DNA of 64,000 nt from Flavobacteriales bacterium UBA952 (lineage in GTDB: Bacteria; Bacteroidota; Bacteroidia; Flavobacteriales_D; Crocinitomicaceae). Shown here one piece after another: positions 33,002 to 40,731 of this stretch (position 1 is the first letter of the stretch; the number at the start of each line of letters is the position of its first letter). Location: NCBI GenBank assembly GCA_002293185.1, contig DBCS01000007.1, positions 62,231 through 126,230 of the forward strand, read 5' to 3'. The notes below the pieces were generated by a model, which had not been told where the DNA came from, did not search any database, and saw only the letters and a program-made list of their open reading frames with translations. The translations under genes and the position numbers were made by a program.

Positions 33002-34017
33002 TTTTTTATGTTTTTTTCTATATAAGCCTGGCCTTCAATCATATTTTGAATAATATCTGCCAACGGCATGTATTTAAATGACAATTGTGTTTCAATTTTG
33101 TTGCGATCATACCGCAGCACTTCATGAGATGAACGCGCGGTTTCTATTGTAAGCCCTGAGCGTTTTGCAGAAATGTGGCACCAAAGTTCATGAAATGCTG
33201 CAACGATCATAGTTAGTGTTTTAGGCGCGGCAATACTTGGTGCTTTGCGCCCAAGTTGGCTAGCAAATGCACTAAAGAGCGCTTTAAACGATTGTTGTGG
33301 CCCAACTACTAAATAGCGCTCGGCGTGCAGCTTTTGTTCAACGAGTTCTACCATGGCCCACGCCACGTCTCTTGCATCTACAACAGCATTAGCACCGCTT
33401 GTATAAAATTTGAGGCCTTTTTTTGCGGTATCGAGCATTTGTAAGGAAGGGCTTCCCGGTGCTGCTGGGCCTAGGATAACACAAGGATTCACAATGACGG
33501 CCCGCAAACCTTCTTCTATGCCGCGCCACACTTCTTTTTCTGCCATCAGTTTTGAAACGCCATAACCACTATGTTGTCCACCTACTTGCCACTTCGATTT
33601 TTCACTTATTAGCGCTTCTTTACCTCCAATGGCAGCAGTTGAGCTTACATGACAAAAGTGCTGAACGCCAAAATGAATGGAGAGATCAACTAAATTGGCC
33701 GTAACATAACGATTTTGTTGAATGCAAGCTTCAAAATCCGCTTTAAAAAAAGACACCAACGCTGCACAATGATAAATATGCGAACTACCGGCCACAATGG
33801 ATTTTAAATCTCCGATATCCAAAAGGTCAACTTTTTTCCAACTAATGAGTTCCCATCTGCTGCTTGCATCTTCTTTAAAGTAGAAATGAAAGAGCGCTTT
33901 AACAGCTGAGATTTTTTGTTCATTACGGTACGTTGCACGTACGGGCATATTTCGCTTTGTGAGCGCTATTAATACATGACTTCCGAGAAGTCCGGTGGCA
34001 CCAGTTACTAAATTCAC
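32998..34017 (-). CDS. Extended SDR family NAD(P)-dependent oxidoreductase/epimerase
   Basis: A 339-residue extended short-chain dehydrogenase. The Rossmann motif VTGATGLLGSHV is at residues 4-15, a VSSTAAIGG segment contains the active-site serine, and the YGVSK motif supplies the catalytic Tyr and Lys. Substrate is unknown. It sits between hemL (16 bp upstream) and cruF (4-bp overlap) in one operon, so a role in carotenoid modification or in providing a precursor is possible but unproven. Relatives annotated as dihydroflavonol reductase-like or sterol dehydrogenase-like exist. Confidence 0.85.
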   Translation of the reverse strand: MNLVTGATGLLGSHVLIALTKRNMPVRATYRNEQKISAVKALFHFYFKEDASSRWELISWKKVDLLDIGDLKSIVAGSSHIYHCAALVSFFKADFEACIQQNRYVTANLVDLSIHFGVQHFCHVSSTAAIGGKEALISEKSKWQVGGQHSGYGVSKLMAEKEVWRGIEEGLRAVIVNPCVILGPAAPGSPSLQMLDTAKKGLKFYTSGANAVVDARDVAWAMVELVEQKLHAERYLVVGPQQSFKALFSAFASQLGRKAPSIAAPKTLTMIVAAFHELWCHISAKRSGLTIETARSSHEVLRYDRNKIETQLSFKYMPLADIIQNMIEGQAYIEKNIKN

Positions 34018-34033
34018 AGCCTAAAACTTGGTA

Positions 34034-35344
34034 TTACTTTTCATAGTATGCGGCAAGTGCGGCTTTGATTTGTTCTGCAGCAAAAGCTAATTGTGTGTCG
34101 GTATGCGCCGACGATATAAAACCAACTTCGTAACCACTTGGGCCGAAATAAACCCCGACAGAAAGAAGAAAGTGATGCATGAAATTGAAGGCCGACATAT
34201 CGCTGGCAATTTGATCAGCTGCCGTGATACGTTTTTTGCCATTAAAGGAGAACCAAAAAATAGAACCAACACAAACAAGCTCCATAGGATGTTGGTGTGT
34301 TTGGGCAAAACTATTGATATCGTCAACAAATTGTTGGGTGCGCAATGCTTGTTTGGTATAAAAACCTTTAGCTGCACAAAGTTCGAGTTGAGCAAGCCCG
34401 GCAGCCATGGCTACGGGGTTGCCTGAGAGAGTGCCGGCCTGGTAAACAGGCCCTTCAGGAGAAACAAAAGCCATGATATTTTTTTTGGCTCCGTAAGCGC
34501 CGACAGGTAATCCGCCTCCAATGATTTTTCCATAGGTAACAATGTCGGGATTGATGCCAAAAAGTTCAGCTGCTCCGCCAAAAGCCACTCTAAATCCGGA
34601 GATGACCTCATCAAAAATGAGAAGGACGCCGTATTTTGTACATAAGGCCCGCAATAAGTTGAGAAACGATTTATCTTGCAAGAGCAGCCCGTTATTTGCA
34701 GGAATAGGCTCAATGATGACGGCGGCTAGATCTTGGTATTGGGTTTCAAAGCAGGCCTGAAGCGCCTCCGCATTATTGAGTGGCAAAACAAGCGTTTCAT
34801 TGGCAAAAGATTCGGGTATTCCAGCGCTAGATGAGGTCCCAAAAGTAATTAAGCCACTACCTGCCTTAACCAAGAGCGCATCGACATGCCCGTGGTAACA
34901 ACCCTCAAACTTGAGAATTTTATTTTTGCCAGTCGCTCCTCTAGCCAGCCGCAGGGCGCTCATCACCGCTTCCGTTCCAGAACTGGTAAATCGGATTTTA
35001 TCGATAAAAGGGAGTCTTTGGAGCATGAAAGCCGCTAACTCATTTTCTTTGCGCGTTGGTGCGCCAAAACTGGCTCCGTTTTGGAGTGTTCCGACAATTT
35101 TTTTAAAAACATAGGGGTGATTATGCCCATGAATGAGCGGCCCCCAGCTACAACAGAAATCAATAAATTCATTGCCGTCTTCGTCCCAAATTTGCGCGCC
35201 GTTTCCTTTGGCAATAAAAAGTGGCGTGCCACCGACCGACTGAAAAGCACGAACGGGAGAATTCACTCCACCCGGAAAATATCCTTTAGCGGCTTCGAAT
35301 AATTCTGATGAACGGCTGCGGTCGATAGGAGAGGGAGTCTTCAT
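34034..35344 (-). CDS. hemL: Glutamate-1-semialdehyde 2,1-aminomutase
   Basis: A PLP enzyme that converts glutamate-1-semialdehyde to 5-aminolevulinate, the precursor of haem and other tetrapyrroles. The 436-residue protein has GGVNSPVRAF near the N-terminus, RFTSSGTEAVMSALRLARGATGK, the cofactor segment LLIFDEVISGFRVAFGGA, and the Schiff-base lysine in TYGKIIGGGLPVGAYGA. The start ATG at 35344 gives the usual N-terminus. It heads the operon that continues into carotenoid genes and is divergent from kynU. Confidence 0.95.
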   Translation of the reverse strand: MKTPSPIDRSRSSELFEAAKGYFPGGVNSPVRAFQSVGGTPLFIAKGNGAQIWDEDGNEFIDFCCSWGPLIHGHNHPYVFKKIVGTLQNGASFGAPTRKENELAAFMLQRLPFIDKIRFTSSGTEAVMSALRLARGATGKNKILKFEGCYHGHVDALLVKAGSGLITFGTSSSAGIPESFANETLVLPLNNAEALQACFETQYQDLAAVIIEPIPANNGLLLQDKSFLNLLRALCTKYGVLLIFDEVISGFRVAFGGAAELFGINPDIVTYGKIIGGGLPVGAYGAKKNIMAFVSPEGPVYQAGTLSGNPVAMAAGLAQLELCAAKGFYTKQALRTQQFVDDINSFAQTHQHPMELVCVGSIFWFSFNGKKRITAADQIASDMSAFNFMHHFLLSVGVYFGPSGYEVGFISSAHTDTQLAFAAEQIKAALAAYYEK

Positions 35345-35351
35345 TCTTGTG

Positions 35352-35359
35352 TATATTTG
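35352..35359 (+). promoter_or_regulatory. Putative -7 promoter element of kynU
   Basis: TATATTTG, an exact TAnnTTTG match, 31 bp before the preferred kynU ATG at 35391. No TTG at the usual spacing. A TAACTTTA variant for hemL lies on the other strand at 35366-35373. Confidence 0.45.
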
Positions 35360-35390
35360 TGGCTGTAAAGTTACGAATAAAGCCGCTTAT

Positions 35391-36665
35391 ATGATGTTTG
35401 AAAACAGCTTATCCTTTGCACAAGGTTTAGATCAGAATGACCCTCTTTCGGGGTTTCGTTCGCGCTTTCATTTTCCAACATTTCATAGCAAGGACCCGAT
35501 TTATTTTACGGGAAATTCTCTAGGTCTTCAGCCTAAAACGGCAGCCAATTATGTACAAGAAGAATTAGAGGCTTGGGCATATTTTGGAGTGGAGGGTCAT
35601 TTTTTAGCCAAAAGACCTTGGTATTCCTACCATGAAAATTTAACAGAAATGGCGGCAAGAGTTGTTGGTGCATTGCCAATTGAAGTCGTAATTACCCATT
35701 CGCTTACCACTAATTTACACCTATTGATGGTCTCTTTTTACAGGCCTCAAGGCAAACGCGTGAAAATTCTTTGCGAAGCAAAAGCTTTTCCGAGCGATCA
35801 ATTTGCTTTGGAATCGCAGGTAGCTTTTCATGGCTTATCTGCAGACAACATAGTAGAGGTTGGGCCTAGGCCAGGTGAATATTTAATTCACGAAGCGGAT
35901 ATTCTTAAAAAAATCGAAGAACTGGGCGATGAATTAGCGCTGGTAATGATAGGCGGAGTCAATTACTATACGGGCCAATTTTTTAATCTTGAGAAAATTA
36001 CAGCGGCAGGTCATGCTGTAGGCGCAGTAGTTGGTTTTGATTTGGCACATGCAGCGGGGAATGTCAATCTATCTCTTCACGATTGGAATGTCGATTTTGC
36101 AGCGTGGTGTGGGTATAAATACTTGAATTCATCGCCAGGCGGTGTTTCAGGTTTATTTGTTCACGAACGCCATGCAAACAATAAATCTTTACCTCGCTTT
36201 GCCGGTTGGTGGGGCCATAATAAAGCCGATCGTTTTCAGATGAACCCTGGTTTTGATCCCATTGCTGGGGCAGAGGGCTGGCAACTAAGCAATGCGCCGA
36301 TATTAGGAATGGCAGCACATTTAGCTTCTCTTGAAATCTTTGAGGAGGCCGGCATGGACCGAATTGCTCAAAAACGCGATCAACTGACCGCTTTTCTGGC
36401 CTATTTAATTCGAGATGTTTCCCAAAGAAATCAAGAAAAGTGTTCTTTTGAAATTATAACTCCGGAGAGCCCGCTTGAACGAGGCGCGCAATTATCTATT
36501 TTGGCGAAAGGTCAAGGCAAGCAGTTATTTGATCGGCTTACTAAAATGGGTATTGTAGCGGATTGGCGAGAGCCAAATGTGATACGAATAGCGCCTGCAC
36601 CACTCTATAATTCTTATGAAGACTGTTTTAGGTTCGCACAATTTTTAGAGCGCGCTATCGTATAG
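35391..36665 (+). CDS. kynU: Kynureninase
   Basis: A PLP enzyme that cleaves kynurenine to anthranilate and alanine, or 3-hydroxykynurenine to 3-hydroxyanthranilate. From the ATG at 35391 it has 424 residues; the frame is open back to a GTG at 35349, but that segment overlaps the promoter element. Family marks: PIYFTGNSLGLQPK, the FDLAHAAGNVNLSLHDW segment with the cofactor-binding Asp, and the Schiff-base lysine in WCGYKYLNSSPGG. It pairs functionally with the tryptophan dioxygenase at 12.8 kb. Its stop overlaps the end of purN by 11 bases, convergently. Confidence 0.94.
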   Translation: MMFENSLSFAQGLDQNDPLSGFRSRFHFPTFHSKDPIYFTGNSLGLQPKTAANYVQEELEAWAYFGVEGHFLAKRPWYSYHENLTEMAARVVGALPIEVVITHSLTTNLHLLMVSFYRPQGKRVKILCEAKAFPSDQFALESQVAFHGLSADNIVEVGPRPGEYLIHEADILKKIEELGDELALVMIGGVNYYTGQFFNLEKITAAGHAVGAVVGFDLAHAAGNVNLSLHDWNVDFAAWCGYKYLNSSPGGVSGLFVHERHANNKSLPRFAGWWGHNKADRFQMNPGFDPIAGAEGWQLSNAPILGMAAHLASLEIFEEAGMDRIAQKRDQLTAFLAYLIRDVSQRNQEKCSFEIITPESPLERGAQLSILAKGQGKQLFDRLTKMGIVADWREPNVIRIAPAPLYNSYEDCFRFAQFLERAIV

Positions 36666-37224
36666 TGCTTTTTATAAAAGTGTCGAGGTCTTTTGCGTAA
36701 TGTAATAATTCAAGTGTTCGTACTTGTTGCTCAATCTCTATTGCAGTTGAGTTTACCTTGAGCGCAATTGCATGTTGAAAGAGTAATTTACCTTTGTCAA
36801 ATTCTTCATTGACAAGATGAATAGTAGTTCCGCTAAAGGATTCTTCTGCAGCCCATACCGCACGATGAACATATTGGCCGTACATACCAGCTCCACCATA
36901 GCTTGGCAATAGAGCCGGGTGAATATTAATAATTCTATCCGGAAAAGCGCTGAGCAATGCGGAAGGTATTTTTTTAAGGAAGCCCGCTAAAATGATCCAG
37001 CTCGCACTAAGTTCAGAACAGAACTGCAGGTAACTTCCAAAATCATTACCAGGGATATGGAGATATGAAATTTTCTGCTCGTCACAAAAGGTTTCCATCT
37101 GTAAATTAGGCTTACTGGAGAGCACACCAACCACCTTAACACGTTCATTTTCTTTGAAATAATGAATTATTTGCCGCGCATTACTACCGCCTCCAGAAAT
37201 AAATAGAATTAATTGTTCCTGCAT
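36655..37224 (-). CDS. purN: Phosphoribosylglycinamide formyltransferase
   Basis: PurN transfers a formyl group from 10-formyl-THF to GAR in purine synthesis. I start it at the ATG at 37224 (189 residues), because LILFISGGGSNARQIIHYF then follows as in other PurN proteins. In-frame upstream ATGs add residues with no family counterpart. The catalytic region is INIHPALLPSYGGAGMYG, with Asn and His, and the conserved FDKGKLLFQ aspartate lies further on. purH at 50-51.6 kb acts later in the same pathway. It is divergent from acpP. Confidence 0.92.
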   Translation of the reverse strand: MQEQLILFISGGGSNARQIIHYFKENERVKVVGVLSSKPNLQMETFCDEQKISYLHIPGNDFGSYLQFCSELSASWIILAGFLKKIPSALLSAFPDRIINIHPALLPSYGGAGMYGQYVHRAVWAAEESFSGTTIHLVNEEFDKGKLLFQHAIALKVNSTAIEIEQQVRTLELLHYAKDLDTFIKSTIR

Positions 37225-37361
37225 TTCGGCTATAAAGTTAAGCATAGTGTACGATTCCTCGGCTTTGAGCCACAAAGTGTTGATAAATTAAATGGAGATA
37301 AGTTTTGTTTATTGGGCGATAGTTTTTTTCTTTGCAAGCTGAAACCTTTAAAATTTAAAAA

Positions 37362-37595
37362 ATGTCTGATATCAAAGCTAAAGTTATCGCGATCATCGTA
37401 GATAAACTGAATGTTGAAGAAAGTGAAGTAACGAACGAAGCTAGCTTTACAAATGACTTGGGTGCCGATTCTCTTGACACAGTCGAGTTAATCATGGAAT
37501 TCGAGAAACAATTCAACATATCTATTCCAGACGATAAAGCAGAAGGTATCCAAACAGTTGGTGACGCTGTTGCTTACATCGAAGCAAACGTTTAA
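37362..37595 (+). CDS. acpP: Acyl carrier protein
   Basis: A 77-residue acidic protein that carries growing fatty acyl chains on a 4'-phosphopantetheine arm. The attachment site is Ser37 in GADSLDTVELIMEFE, a perfect ACP signature. fabF follows 31 bp later and rnc after that, the common acpP-fabF-rnc order. The start ATG gives the usual short N-terminus MSDIKAKV. Confidence 0.97.
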   Translation: MSDIKAKVIAIIVDKLNVEESEVTNEASFTNDLGADSLDTVELIMEFEKQFNISIPDDKAEGIQTVGDAVAYIEANV

Positions 37596-37626
37596 CAATT
37601 CCCACATTTTCTTTTAGTTAACGGGT

Positions 37627-38880
37627 ATGCAATTAAAAAGAGTTGTTGTAACAGGTCTTGGTGCGCTTACGCCAATAGGTAATACAGTACAAGAGTATTG
37701 GGATGCTTTATTGGCAGGTAAAAGCGGCGCTGCACCAATCAAACAATTTGATGCTGCCTTGTTCAAGACACAATTCGCATGTGAACTAAAAGATTTCAAT
37801 GTGGAAGACCACATCGACAAAAAGGAAGCGCGCAAGCTTGATCAATTTTCGCAGTATGCCATAGTAACCGCAACGGAAGCTATGGCAGACTCTGCTTTGC
37901 TTGAGTCAAACCCAAATTTAGACCGTATTGGTGTCATTTGGGGTTCTGGTGTCGGGGGTCTTAAAACTTTTCAAGAAGAGGCTAGAGAATATTTCAGTGG
38001 CGACGGCACACCGCGCTTCAATCCGTTCTTCATCCCAAAAATGATCGCAGATATTGCATCAGGTCATATTTCCATTAAATATGGGTTGCGAGGCCCAAAT
38101 TACGTATGTGTCTCTGCCTGTGCATCTGCCACCAATGCAATCATTGATGCCTTCAACCTCATTCGTTTAGGCAAAGCTGATGCTATTGTAACTGGTGGTT
38201 CTGAAGCAGGCGTCAACGAGATGGGTATGGGCGGCTTCAATGCGCTCAAAGCACTATCTACCCGCAATGACTCACCGCAAACAGCTTCTCGACCTTTTGA
38301 TCTCGATCGAGATGGTTTTGTGCTCGGTGAAGGATCTGGCTGTTTAATTCTCGAAGAATATGAGCACGCCATCAAAAGAGGTGCAAAAATTTACGCAGAG
38401 GTCATTGGCGGAGGTATGTCAGGCGACGCCTATCACATGACAGCACCGCATCCAGAAGGTCTTGGTGCTCGCAACACAATGCTTGCTGCTTTAGAAGACG
38501 CAGAAATAAATTTTTCTGAAATCGACTACGTTAATGTGCACGGAACCTCAACGCCGCTCGGTGACATCGCAGAGATAAAGGCCATTCAACATGTATTCGG
38601 AGACCACGCTTACAACCTGAACATTAGTTCTACAAAATCCATGACGGGTCACCTTCTAGGAGCCGCAGGAGCTATCGAGGCTGTAGCGTGTGTTTTAGCG
38701 GTCCAGAATGATATAGTTCCACCCACCATTAATCACTTTACCGATGACCCCGAGCTCGACCCTAAGCTCAATTTTACTTTTCATCAACCACAGTCCCGCA
38801 CAGTAAATATAGCATTATCCAATACCTTTGGATTTGGAGGGCACAACACCTCTGTTATTGTAAAGAAATATAAAGGCTAA
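37627..38880 (+). CDS. fabF: Beta-ketoacyl-ACP synthase II
   Basis: Condenses malonyl-ACP with acyl-ACP in fatty-acid elongation. The 417-residue thiolase-fold enzyme has the catalytic triad: Cys165 in VSACASATNAI, His305 in VNVHGTSTPLGD, and His342 in SMTGHLLGAAGAIEA. The N-terminus RVVVTGLGALTPIGNT is typical. It lies between acpP and rnc, and its stop is one base before the TTG start of rnc. Confidence 0.97.
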   Translation: MQLKRVVVTGLGALTPIGNTVQEYWDALLAGKSGAAPIKQFDAALFKTQFACELKDFNVEDHIDKKEARKLDQFSQYAIVTATEAMADSALLESNPNLDRIGVIWGSGVGGLKTFQEEAREYFSGDGTPRFNPFFIPKMIADIASGHISIKYGLRGPNYVCVSACASATNAIIDAFNLIRLGKADAIVTGGSEAGVNEMGMGGFNALKALSTRNDSPQTASRPFDLDRDGFVLGEGSGCLILEEYEHAIKRGAKIYAEVIGGGMSGDAYHMTAPHPEGLGARNTMLAALEDAEINFSEIDYVNVHGTSTPLGDIAEIKAIQHVFGDHAYNLNISSTKSMTGHLLGAAGAIEAVACVLAVQNDIVPPTINHFTDDPELDPKLNFTFHQPQSRTVNIALSNTFGFGGHNTSVIVKKYKG

Positions 38881-38881
38881 G

Positions 38882-39601
38882 TTGCTTAAAATACCCCTCT
38901 TCAAAAAAAGAAAATCTAACGAAGAGCTACTTGTTATTCGTTTTGTATTGTCTCAGTTTGGTTATAAGCCCCAAAACGTTTCTTTTTTTATTCAGGCCCT
39001 AACACATAAAAGTTCGCTAACTGATTATGAACAGTTGGCTGCCAATGAACGATTAGAGTTTTTAGGAGACTCTATTTTAGACGCTGTTGTTGCCTCTTTT
39101 GTGTACCATAAATACCCCGAAATAGACGAAGGCCAGCTCACAAAAATTAAATCGAGAATCGTAAACCGCAAATCACTTTCTATAATTGGAGAGCGCATGG
39201 GCATAAGAAAACACCTGATTTATAGTCAAGGCAGGAGTATCAATTTAGCCGGTCTAGAAGGCAATGCCTTTGAAGCTTTAATTGGTGCAATATATTTGGA
39301 TGGAGGCTTTGAAAAGACACAAAAAGTTTTACAAAATACGGTCTTCAAAAAGCACCTGAACTTAAATAAACTATTGGAGGAGGAGTTGGATTTTAAATCA
39401 GCTCTTTTTATATGGTGCCAACGCAAGAAATTAGCATTGGTATTTATTCTCTCCAATGAGCAAATCATAGAAGGTAAGGTCGTCTATGAAATGAGCGTGC
39501 AAATCAATCAGTCCATCTACGGCAAAGGCAAAGGCAACTCTAAGAAAGAGGCTGAACAGGCAGCAGCAAAAGAAACCCTCACCTTAATGGGAGAAATTTA
39601 G
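38882..39601 (+). CDS. rnc: Ribonuclease III
   Basis: Cleaves double-stranded RNA in rRNA and mRNA processing. The 239-residue protein has the signature NERLEFLGDSILD (55-67), the second catalytic segment EGNAFEALIGAIYLDGG (~126-142), and a C-terminal dsRNA-binding domain ending KGKGNSKKEAEQAAAKETL. The start appears to be TTG at 38882; no in-frame ATG occurs before the conserved region and AAAGG lies about 7 bases upstream, inside the fabF end. That makes it one of few non-ATG starts here. Confidence 0.93.
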   Translation: MLKIPLFKKRKSNEELLVIRFVLSQFGYKPQNVSFFIQALTHKSSLTDYEQLAANERLEFLGDSILDAVVASFVYHKYPEIDEGQLTKIKSRIVNRKSLSIIGERMGIRKHLIYSQGRSINLAGLEGNAFEALIGAIYLDGGFEKTQKVLQNTVFKKHLNLNKLLEEELDFKSALFIWCQRKKLALVFILSNEQIIEGKVVYEMSVQINQSIYGKGKGNSKKEAEQAAAKETLTLMGEI

Positions 39602-39630
39602 TTGACTTATATTTTTATTGAAATTTGTAG

Positions 39631-39638
39631 TACCTTTG
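39631..39638 (+). promoter_or_regulatory. Putative -7 promoter element of the small membrane protein gene
   Basis: TACCTTTG matches TAnnTTTG, 19 bp before the ATG at 39658. A TTG at 39602-39604 is 26 bp upstream, rather far for a -33 element. Confidence 0.45.
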
Positions 39639-39657
39639 CAATATAAAAGAACACAAC

Positions 39658-39885
39658 ATGACTTGGACAACCTTCGTATACAAAATTGGTGACCTATTTC
39701 AATGGTCTTTTGGCTTTTTTGAAATGATTCAAAATTACTTTAATACAGCACTTATTTTACTAGGTTTTTTTGGTTTTTATTTTTGGATGCGTACGCAAAA
39801 CCGCCTAAGCGCAAAATCCAATGTTCCTGTCGAGGTTAAAGACAACCAAGGTTGGTACAAAAAAGAAGGTCAACAACTCAAATAA
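39658..39885 (+). CDS. Small membrane protein, DUF6341-like
   Basis: A 75-residue protein with one clear membrane span (~28-42: TALILLGFFGFYFWM) preceded by an amphipathic Trp/Phe-rich N-terminus (MTWTTFVYKIGDLFQWSFGFFE), and a polar tail. It resembles the short DUF6341-type proteins of Flavobacteriia, an assignment made from general appearance only. Own promoter element upstream and a strong terminator downstream mark it as a real, separate unit. Function unknown. Confidence 0.72.
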   Translation: MTWTTFVYKIGDLFQWSFGFFEMIQNYFNTALILLGFFGFYFWMRTQNRLSAKSNVPVEVKDNQGWYKKEGQQLK

Positions 39886-39908
39886 ATCTTACGGATATTA
39901 CCTTATAT

Positions 39909-39942
39909 AAAAAAAGGGCGGTCATTGACCGCCCTTTTTTGT
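39909..39942. terminator. Bidirectional Rho-independent terminator
   Basis: GGGCGGTCA and TGACCGCCC (39916-39934) around a single-base centre, flanked by A-run on the left and T-run on the right. It can end both the small plus-strand gene and the convergent sdh operon. Confidence 0.92.
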
Positions 39943-39957
39943 TGGGTTTGAAAATAC

Positions 39958-40725
39958 TTATTTAGTGGAAGTAAGTGAAGCACCTAAAAACTCACGGTTC
40001 ATACGAGCGATATTCTCTAAGGAAATACCCTTAGGACATTCTACTTCGCAGGCACCAGTATTTGTGCAGTTACCAAACCCTTCTTCGTCCATTTGACGCA
40101 CCATGTTCAGTACACGGTCTTTAGCTTCTATTTTTCCTTGGGGTAATAGCGCGTACTGTGATACTTTTGCACCAACGAAAAGCATGGCAGAGCCATTTTT
40201 ACAAGTTGCAACACAAGCTCCACAACCAATACATGCTGCGGCTTCAAATGCTTTGTCAGCATCTGCTTTTGGAATTGGAATAGCGTTGGCATCCATAGTG
40301 CGTCCAGAAGTATTTACTGAGACGAATCCGCCTGCTTGCTGGATGCGGTCAAAGGCCGAACGGTCAACGACTAAATCCTTCACAATTGGAAATGCGCGCG
40401 ATCTCCATGGCTCTACATAGATCGTATCTCCATCGTTGAAGCTGCGCATATGTAATTGACAAGTAGTGGTTGCACTTTGCGGACCGTGTGCACGACCATT
40501 AATGTAAAGGGAGCACATCCCGCAAATGCCTTCACGACAATCGTGGTCAAATGCTACAGGTTCTTTTTGCTCATTAATGAGTTGCTCATTAAGTTGGTCG
40601 AGCATTTCTAAAAACGAGCTATCCGTAGATACTTTATCTAGACTGTAGGTTTCAATACCACCTTTCGCATTGGTATTTTTTTGTCTCCAGATTTTGAGCG
40701 TAATATTGATAAATTTTGAAGCCAT
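39958..40725 (-). CDS. sdhB: Succinate dehydrogenase/fumarate reductase iron-sulfur subunit
   Basis: The electron-transfer subunit of complex II. The 255-residue protein has the 2Fe-2S cysteines in CREGICGMCSLYINGRAHGP and a further Cys in TTTCQLHM. The 4Fe-4S motif is CIGCGACVATCKNG and the 3Fe-4S region CTNTGACEVECPKGI. It is the last gene of sdhC-sdhA-sdhB, 6 bp after sdhA, and ends near the bidirectional terminator. Confidence 0.96.
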   Translation of the reverse strand: MASKFINITLKIWRQKNTNAKGGIETYSLDKVSTDSSFLEMLDQLNEQLINEQKEPVAFDHDCREGICGMCSLYINGRAHGPQSATTTCQLHMRSFNDGDTIYVEPWRSRAFPIVKDLVVDRSAFDRIQQAGGFVSVNTSGRTMDANAIPIPKADADKAFEAAACIGCGACVATCKNGSAMLFVGAKVSQYALLPQGKIEAKDRVLNMVRQMDEEGFGNCTNTGACEVECPKGISLENIARMNREFLGASLTSTK

Positions 40726-40731
40726 GTCTAT

